A DNA stretch of 64,000 bases. Origin: Oopsacas minuta (Eukaryota > Porifera > Hexactinellida > Lyssacinosida > Leucopsacidae). The translations under genes and the position numbers were made by a program. Position 1 is the first letter of the stretch. The number at the start of each line of letters is the position of its first letter. This document shows, piece by piece, positions 57,413 through 64,000 of this stretch. The notes below the pieces were generated by a model. That model was given only the letters and a program-made list of their open reading frames with translations. It had not been told where the DNA came from and made no database searches. The stretch spans positions 310,001 through 374,000 of the forward strand of contig JAKMXF010000111.1 in assembly GCA_024704765.1 (NCBI GenBank). The letters are read 5' to 3'.

Positions 57413-58273
57413 AGTTATTTGTGAACATTAGGTCTATCTCGGTTGTGTTTGTATTTCATCCAACCGAATAGATTTTCTATAGGGTTCATATCTGGACTTT
57501 GACTTGGCCAATCTAGCTAATTATTTGGCATATTTTCGGCCATCCAAGTCTTGACCCCACGACTAGTATGTTTTGGGTCGTTATCTTGAATCAAAAACCA
57601 CTCTGTGCCATGAAAGACATTGACGTTCTCCAACAAATGCCGCTTCAAAATCTCGACAAAGAATTGTGAATCTAGATTCTATGAAAAATACACAGAGGGA
57701 AGGTACCAAATGAGGAAAACGCAGCCCATCTGCGTACCTTTGCTGAGTGCTTGACTGTTGGTTGATAAATTCTCCTAGGACCTTTACACCACATTCGCAC
57801 TCTACCAGCATGAATCCAGAAACTAACTTCATCTGAAACACAGCATGACACCAATTTCGATCTTTATTCTTTGTAGCTCACTCAATACGTGCCAGTCGAT
57901 TTTTCTCAGTTAGCATTGCCAAACGAATCGGATAGGGCTTTGAATGAACAAGTGATTTTAGACAACGGTAGACAGTTCTTGTGGAGACATTAATGCCACG
58001 TTTCTGGCAGATTTCTTCCGCTATTTCATGCCAGAGTTTTTGCTTATCATTAGACACATATTTGGTACAGGATAAAGCGATTTTCTTCCGTAGATTGTCT
58101 GGCCTACCAGCTCCTCTCTTGTGATTTAATGTTTCCCATTTATTATAACGCTCCTTTATTCTGTAAACAGTCGTCTTGTTTACACCGCACAGATGCGCGA
58201 TTTCAATGGCAGAGTGCTTTCCTCCCTGGAGTAATACTACAACCTTGTTTCTAGTTGCTTCCTGGGCCATCAA
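57413..58273 (-). pseudogene. Tc1/mariner transposase, inactivated
   Basis: 58273 down to 57878 is an intact N-terminus with the paired-like HTH DNA-binding region (IAHLCGVNKTTVYRIKERY, then the GAGRP hinge and a second HTH STRTVYRCLK). Stops and frame shifts follow (about 57860 and 57680). The catalytic end is still readable: QDNDPKHTS with the second Asp, then SQSPDMNPIENLFGWMK with the Glu, spaced as in DD34E enzymes. A TAG interrupts between them at about 57518. No TIRs were identified, so element ends are unknown. Confidence 0.85.
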
Positions 58274-58861
58274 GAGATCAAATCGATGTTAGGCGAAAAG
58301 AAAATCTAATTCAAAGATAAACATGGTTAGTAATGATGACTTAATCAGTAGATATAAATGCCTAAAAATAGAAACAGCCACAAAATTCAATTTGCACAAA
58401 AATTACATCAAACATAGTAAAACTACCTGTAGAACAAGAAGGAAGCTAATCCTGCGGAATGCTTTTTCGGGCCTTCGGCCCTCACGATTGTCTTTTGGAG
58501 TTTACGAACGTTACGCGTCCGCATATAATAGCCTCCAGGCACCTATTTATTAGATTTTTTTATTCACTGGTATATTTAAGCTTACCTTGTAGTACATTAC
58601 TCAAGCGTTACTTATCTCTTAAATCCATTCACATCTCTTGCATTATAAGGCTATTTCGATTTTGAAATTCTAATTTGTTGTGTTGAGTGTCCAGAACTCA
58701 AAAAATATCCCAGACTTTTTCATATTATCCGAAGGAAGGAATCTGATTGGCCAACGTTGACCTCCGAAAATGCATTGATTTATATGGACGAGGAGTGAAA
58801 AATTCATATAGCTTGTCCATATTGTTTCGATTCAAAAAATTATTCTTTTTTGGAAGGTTGA

Positions 58862-58967
58862 GTACAACTTAGTCGACACACAAAATTTGGTTCGAATCGC
58901 CCCAGGCATCCCTGAGAAAACGCGTGGACACACACACATACACTTTGTTTTATATATAGAGATTAGG
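58862..58967 (+). repeat. Retroelement 3'-tail-like sequence
   Basis: TTTGGTTCGAATCGCCCCAG, then CATCCCTGAGAAAAC, then GGACACACACACATACACTT and TATATATAGAGATTAG. This order is typical of RTE/LINE 3' ends in many animals (family knowledge). No reverse transcriptase is nearby. Confidence 0.55.
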
Positions 58968-58969
58968 TA

Positions 58970-60342
58970 TATACATTTCGACCACTAAAATGACTCAAAA
59001 TATCGTTTCCATTGACCCACCCCCTTTACTCATGAATTCTACTTCATACACATAGTTATACATATATTTGATTGACATATAAATTTTTGCAATTCTAATT
59101 AATTTGGGCTAAGAGTCTAAAATCTTACAGGTAAAAACATTTTGTCACCTCTCTAGATAGTTTGAGAGATATCGCTTTGATATTAGATTATGTTCCTAGA
59201 TCAATCACATCCCACACACATGCCGGTTTTCAAGTTCCTAGATCACGAGTTCTGCAATCAATTCTGGATACAAAAAATAGAAACATCTAACCATCGAGTT
59301 TAAATATATAGGAAATCAATAATTATATGATTTAATATCTAACTCACCACAGAGCGGATAGAATTTTGTAAACCGATCATTTTATACTAGGATAGTGGTG
59401 TTTTATGATCTCCTAAAAGAGATAATTCTTAAATGTGAGATTTGTGATGTTTATAGTATATCATGACTTACACAAATGTATTCATTGTGGAACCAGTAAG
59501 GAATGTTTGTGTGCTTGATAATTCAGCCATACATCTAGCTCGTAGATCCTCATCTGATCATACTCTGGCTTGGAGGTAGAGTCTGCACTATTGGTATGGC
59601 TGAGGGATGTCCAAACATCTCGTTTAATTTTTGTAATTAGGTTTTTAAACTCCTCACTTCCCAAGGGGATAAATTACCCTGCCAAGTAAAGGCTATTCCG
59701 ATCTTTTCTCCTATGATCTGAGTAAATTGATCTATCATACGGGAAAGCCGGAGTTTGGTGTTGTGCTTTGTCATACTTAGAGGCTTTGGTTATGGTTTTA
59801 GCTAATCCGATGCCGAAAATATTCTAATTCGCCATTAAATTATATTACTTATATATTAATAATTACAATAATTAAATAAAACAGATATGGAAAAATTCAA
59901 AATTAATATCCTATTTAATATCGCAGGTTTTCCTGGGCCGATTCCAAATTTGTGCGCATGCTCAAAGTAGCAATGAGCATAATCAAAGTAGCAATTGAGC
60001 ATAATCAAAGTAGCAATGAGCATAATCAAAGTAGTATTTATTATATGACAAATTTTATCCCATGGAAAAACTTTTGAAAATAAACAGGAAATATACAATA
60101 ACTAATTTGAATACCACAATAATTACAAAATATAGTAAAGCAACAATTATCATTAATAAACACAGTAATTTCTTAGGATACAACCTAACAGCAAGAATAA
60201 CTATTAGTATTATACATATATTTATATACGAGATATACATACAAGGGAAAGATAGAGCACAAATTCAAAGCATGTAGTCATGTTGTAAGAATACTGTTGG
60301 AATGATGTTCTTTTATAGATATGAAATCTTTAGATCCTATAT
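58970..60342. other. Gene-poor stretch with a candidate orphan exon
   Basis: 59482-59664 (minus) is a 60-codon open frame with balanced composition ending YELDVWLNYQAHKHSLLVPQ; it could be a terminal exon but no acceptor keeps its frame open. 59959-60034 is a short tandem repeat. Otherwise AT-rich. Confidence 0.35.
59959..60034. repeat. Short tandem repeat, ~21-22 bp unit
   Basis: About four units of AGTAGCAATGAGCATAATCAA with small length changes. Confidence 0.8.
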
Positions 60343-63056
60343 TTATATGTTTTCATAAATTTTAATAGCATTCTTGTCGCTTGTCTGTTTTGGAATAACA
60401 TCATTGCCATAAATATTTGATATTTTTATATCTGCATCTGAAGTGTTCAATGATTTCTCATTTGTTCCCAAACACACAGGATTTGATTTTCCGTGAAGTT
60501 CTACATTCTCTGTTCGATTATTAATGGCGTGAGTAGGTATACTTCTCTTTTTGCATAAGAAGATGAAAATTGATACTAGAATGCATGTGCCAATGAGGAT
60601 AACCATGAACAGCAAGATAATTATTGCAATGAGTAAAACAGTAAAGGTTGGAGCTGGCGTTGATACTATTGTTGTAAAATGTGTTGTAGGATTTGTTGTA
60701 GGATTTGTTGTAGGATTTGTTATAGGATTTGTTATAGAATTTGTTATAGAATTTGTTATAGGATTTGTTATAGGATTTGTTGTAGGATTTGTTATAGGAT
60801 TTGTTATAGGATTTGTTGTAGGATTTGTTATAGGATTTGTCGTAATTGTTAATGTTCGAATAGATATATGAGCAGTTGTGTAAGTTACGCCAGAACCAGT
60901 CAGTCGTATCAGGGAGAAATTTCCACTATTTGTACTAGTTAATTCGGGGATAATATATGTAGATGTAATTATTGTATCTTTTTGGTTTGAAATCATCCAT
61001 AAACATTCAGGTAGACTGCAGGTGAATGTAATATCTTTTGTGCCAAGAAGTATACTGATCACTTTTGGAGATGGAAACATTGGATTAGTTATATCACTGA
61101 ATGATTCGTTATATCCTTCATAGCTGACTGTTATTGTAGTAGTGTCTAATAATGTAGGGGTATTCGGTATATACTAGAATTTTCACATTGATAATATTAT
61201 TTATGGCAAATTACCTTTGATAGCTAGTTGTAGGCTCCCTAATAATGTAACAGGTCTCATCCCAAATATACAACTGAACACATAGACACCTGTTCCTACA
61301 TTAGAGAATACTGTACTCAAAAGAACAGGGTTAGGATACTCAATACTGTAGGTTATATTTTCAGCATCTTTGACTATATCTGTTATCCAACGTATCATAC
61401 TGCCAGGAATAATACTATTATTATTATTTGAATAGTAGATCTTTGAGGCAGGAGAAATCACTGAATACTCAACTTGTAATTGACTATCAAAGTTAGATAT
61501 AACTACAATGGATAAATGCGTATTTTGAGTTGATCACATTATACAATTATACAAATCAATTCCTACCTGTAATTGAATCAATATTGATCTGTATAGCACA
61601 GACTTCTTGTCCATTCCAGTTAGTTACATACAACTTATACAAACCAACATTTTGTAATGTAACAATATTTGGAATTGTTAGAGTAGAGAGTGAATAGTTT
61701 CCATCTGGATGTATCCATTTCCCCTCAATGTTACTTGTTATAGAAACATCTTTGACACCAATAGGGATTTCTAGATTATTAATGGCGGGGTACACTGCTG
61801 AAATATGTTCAACAATAATGTCACCATACAGAACGATTATTTGTGGAACTAGAAACAAATAGGAAATGATGAGTGAGGAATAATATACAGTGACATGAGT
61901 ACCTTTAATACGAATAATATTTGTGGAAATTTTAACTCCATTTCGTGAGCAGCTCATGCTCAAGTTAGTTGTTGAAGAATTATCCATCAAACTGTATATA
62001 TTGATAGGATTGAGTAGAGTAGCTACATCCTGTACAAACCAGCCAAACAGAGACAAACTGCCACCATCCATAGGATCACATAATAGTAATACATCCTGTC
62101 TGTCTACTCCTACAATATAGTTGTATGTAGCACCTGATATAGCAACTAGATGGGAGATTATAATGATACAGTAGATAATGGATATAGTGGTAATGTCAGA
62201 GGCACTGAATTTTCTACAAAATTATCACTATATCCATTATAATTATCCATAGTACAACTAAATATGGAAATGATAAAGATAAATCTCTTACCTGTTGTCA
62301 AAGAGAGATCATACAAACCAATTGTATGAGATAATGCAGCAGTTAATTGACACTGATAATATCCTTGTTTTGAGATATTAATTGCTAACCAACTGAATCC
62401 AGATTCTGTGTTGCTATGAGTTGCTATCAATTCTTCGCTGTTTGTAAATTCTGCGTTTGCAGAAAATCTCCAGATTACTACACCACTCAATCCACCACAA
62501 ACTAATGTAATAGATTCGTGTAAGAACGTGTTGCCATTCAATATTCGAAAGTCCAATCCTTCATTCGTAAGTTCTCCGAATATACCAACTAAAAGAAACC
62601 ATTTAAACCTCTTAACCAAATAACTATTAATACATTACATTAGCTGACCTGTTGTTACAGTACTGTTTGATGGTCTTCTACAGATGAATGTATTTCTTAT
62701 CATTTCACAGCTTACCGTCTTCCAACTTCCTTGTCCAGCTTTGATTATTTCAACACAATCTTCATCCCCAGCAGATGGTACACCTCCTGTCCAGTTTGTA
62801 TGACTATATACTGAACCATCAATCCAGGAATAAGTTCCATCACCATCTCTATCATTCAATCCTATCCAGCAATTACTCACTGTATCAGGGATAATAGTGT
62901 ATAAGTAATTATTCTCTCTCTCTGTAGTAATACTAGTCAAGTCACCACCCCATATAGCACAACTAGATTGAGCATCTAACCAGTTGATTCCATCACTCAC
63001 TTCAAATACTCGATAGCATGAACCTTCATAGATCAGATCACATCCTTTTGAATTAC
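60343..63056 (-). CDS. Receptor 2: lectin/Ig-module protein with tyrosine-bearing tail (5' end not seen)
   Basis: Exons, minus strand: 62649-63056 C-type lectin (WIGLNDRDGDGTYSW, TNWTGG, DCVEI, C end); 62292-62588 Ig (LVC, W, GYYQCQ); 61903-62145 B module (LLLC, NP, C); 61567-61848 NW module (GKWIHPDG, VGLYKLYVTNWNG, AIQI); 61215-61502 Ig-like; 60343-61145 Ig-like domain (FTCSLPECLW), TNPI/TNPT stalk, TM segment (LLIAIIILLFMVILIGTCI), tail of about 80 residues. All are phase 1-1 before the last. The stalk is rich in Thr and N-x-T, so heavily glycosylated if secreted (inference). The tail holds IYGND and terminal IYENI, both Y-x-N, the consensus for Grb2-type SH2 docking once phosphorylated. 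No signal-peptide exon was found before 63056; it may lie beyond the window or the insertion at 63190. The frame is intact throughout. Confidence 0.85.
60675..60842 (-). repeat. 12-bp coding repeat (TNPI/TNPT stalk)
   Basis: About 13 tandem units of ATAACAAATCCT and variants, each coding T-N-P-I, T-N-P-T or T-N-S-I. A likely length-variable mucin-like stalk in receptor 2. The opposite strand is open too (VVGFVIGF) but is a shadow. Confidence 0.9.
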
Positions 63057-63189
63057 CTATATATATTATGGAACGGGAGGAAATATATTGAGATTCAAAT
63101 TCGTCGTTTCATTTGACACCAATTGATATATAGTATTCATTTTATATTCATTCTCTTCATAGATCTATAAAATTTACAGCTCACAATTA

Positions 63190-63805
63190 CAGTGGAACCT
63201 CGCTTAACGGCCACTCCAGAATTCCGGCCACTCCAGAATTCCGGCCACTCCGCTATTCCGAATTACGGCCATACTTTTAGAACGAAACCCTATTTTAACT
63301 TCAGAATTACGGCTAATCTTAACAATAGGAATCACTATTGGATGTTTGAAAACGAAAACAATTTCTGGACAATTAAATAACAATACATTGGAGTGTATAC
63401 ATATAAATGCAAAGCAGATTAATGAGACAGTAATTCATACATTATTAATGGCATCGAGCAATCGCAATGAGCTGGATCTCAAACGGAAAGTGGGGTTAAT
63501 TCATAATTCTTCTGGACAATCGCATCGGCAATTGACAAGTAAGATTCAACATAGGAAAAACCCAAGTATCTTCCATGCTAAAACGAAAACAGAGTATTTG
63601 GCCGATTATGAGACAGAAAGCGCCATTGCTATTCCAACGAATTTAATGTACTTGACACTACTATGTGGGATTGGTTTCAATCTGCTCGTCCAAAAAACAT
63701 AACCCTCTTCGGGCCCTTAATAGAATATGATTTCTTTCAAAAATTTTCACAATTATGGCCACTTTTCTCGGTCCCGAGGGTGACCGTTTTTCCGGGGTTC
63801 CACTG
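63190..63805. mobile_element. Pogo/Tigger-type element with transposase relic
   Basis: 616 bp with ends CAGTGGAACCTCGCTTAACG and inverse CCGGGGTTCCACTG, flanked by TA (63188-63189, 63806-63807). Inside, on the plus strand from about 63450, NELDLKRKVGLIHNSSGQS, then KTEYLADYE and, in another frame, WDWFQSARPKNI match the CENP-B/Tigger DNA-binding half. Frame shifts and loss of the DDE core make it inactive. Confidence 0.88.
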
Positions 63806-63807
63806 TA

Positions 63808-64000
63808 GTTATTTTTCTGGCGCCTTAAGTAAATTAGGATAATCTGCACATTTTTTGCACGAAAAATCTATTTGATAGTTAGTAATATATGAGTGGTTAA
63901 AATACTTAGTTTCTATGTTTTTCATTTACATATCATGACTTTCAAAGAACTCGACAACAATCGTTTCGTTTGTATACATTCGATAGCCTGAGTCCTTGGC
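63808..64000. other. Window edge, nothing recognised
   Basis: AT-rich sequence without gene features; any receptor 2 signal-peptide exon would have to lie beyond it. Confidence 0.4.

Noticed and set aside
60551-60871. 106-codon plus-strand ORF (VVGFVIGF repeats)
   Set aside because: Shadow of the TNP coding repeat in receptor 2.

Overview
The window looks like a piece of an early-branching animal genome, most likely a sponge (inference). It is strongly AT-rich and packed with small inverted-repeat transposons. It carries gene families that together indicate an animal: an L27/PDZ/SH3/GUK scaffold, a heterotrimeric G-alpha exon, immunoglobulin plus C-type-lectin receptors, and NHL-repeat proteins. 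Some genes are intronless (saccharopine dehydrogenase-like, cytosolic asparaginyl-tRNA synthetase, multicopper oxidase, all NHL genes). Others are split into many short GT-AG exons. Exon borders were placed by eye and reading frame and are good to a base or two.

Layout. 1-2.7 kb: foldback repeat and a stand-alone saccharopine dehydrogenase-like gene (-). 3.5-13.7 kb: four tandem paralogues encoding bare NHL beta-propellers (-), the leftmost broken, inside a segmental duplication. 14.4-16.2 kb: a 13-bp satellite, then a pogo/Tigger and a hAT element. 17.3-19.0 kb: NARS1 (+). 20.0-21.8 kb: a long-TIR element and a hAT element with a perfect 8-bp target duplication. 22.0-24.3 kb: a membrane-anchored multicopper oxidase (-). 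26.4-27.1 kb: a lone terminal G-alpha exon with a frame break (-). 27.5-28.8 kb: a decayed THAP/P-element-like gene (+). 29.2-33.5 kb: an MPP-type MAGUK with an extra N-terminal PDZ (+) and three frame breaks. 33.6-34.4 kb: an LRAT-domain (PLAAT-like) gene (-).

37.1-48.8 kb is the centrepiece: one 24-exon gene (+) for a giant single-pass receptor. It has a signal peptide, two C-type lectin domains, three Ig domains (the last opening the array), then six tandem Ig/B/NW triplets, a fibronectin-III-like domain, a TM segment and a 15-residue tail. Every internal exon is symmetrical (phase 1-1). It is flanked by a 98%-identical inverted repeat that contains its own transmembrane exon. 60.3-63.1 kb (-): a second receptor with the same grammar (lectin, Ig, B, NW) but one triplet, a TNP-repeat stalk and a longer tail with two YxN tyrosine motifs. 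Between them lie an orphan aspartic-protease exon, a small EF-hand-like gene and a coiled-coil NHL gene; a dead Tc1 transposase and a pogo/Tigger remnant close the window.

Working idea (inference): the two receptors form a modular recognition family in which a large, nearly tail-less surface molecule and a smaller signalling-competent one share a three-domain building block. Ligands and expression cannot be read from sequence.
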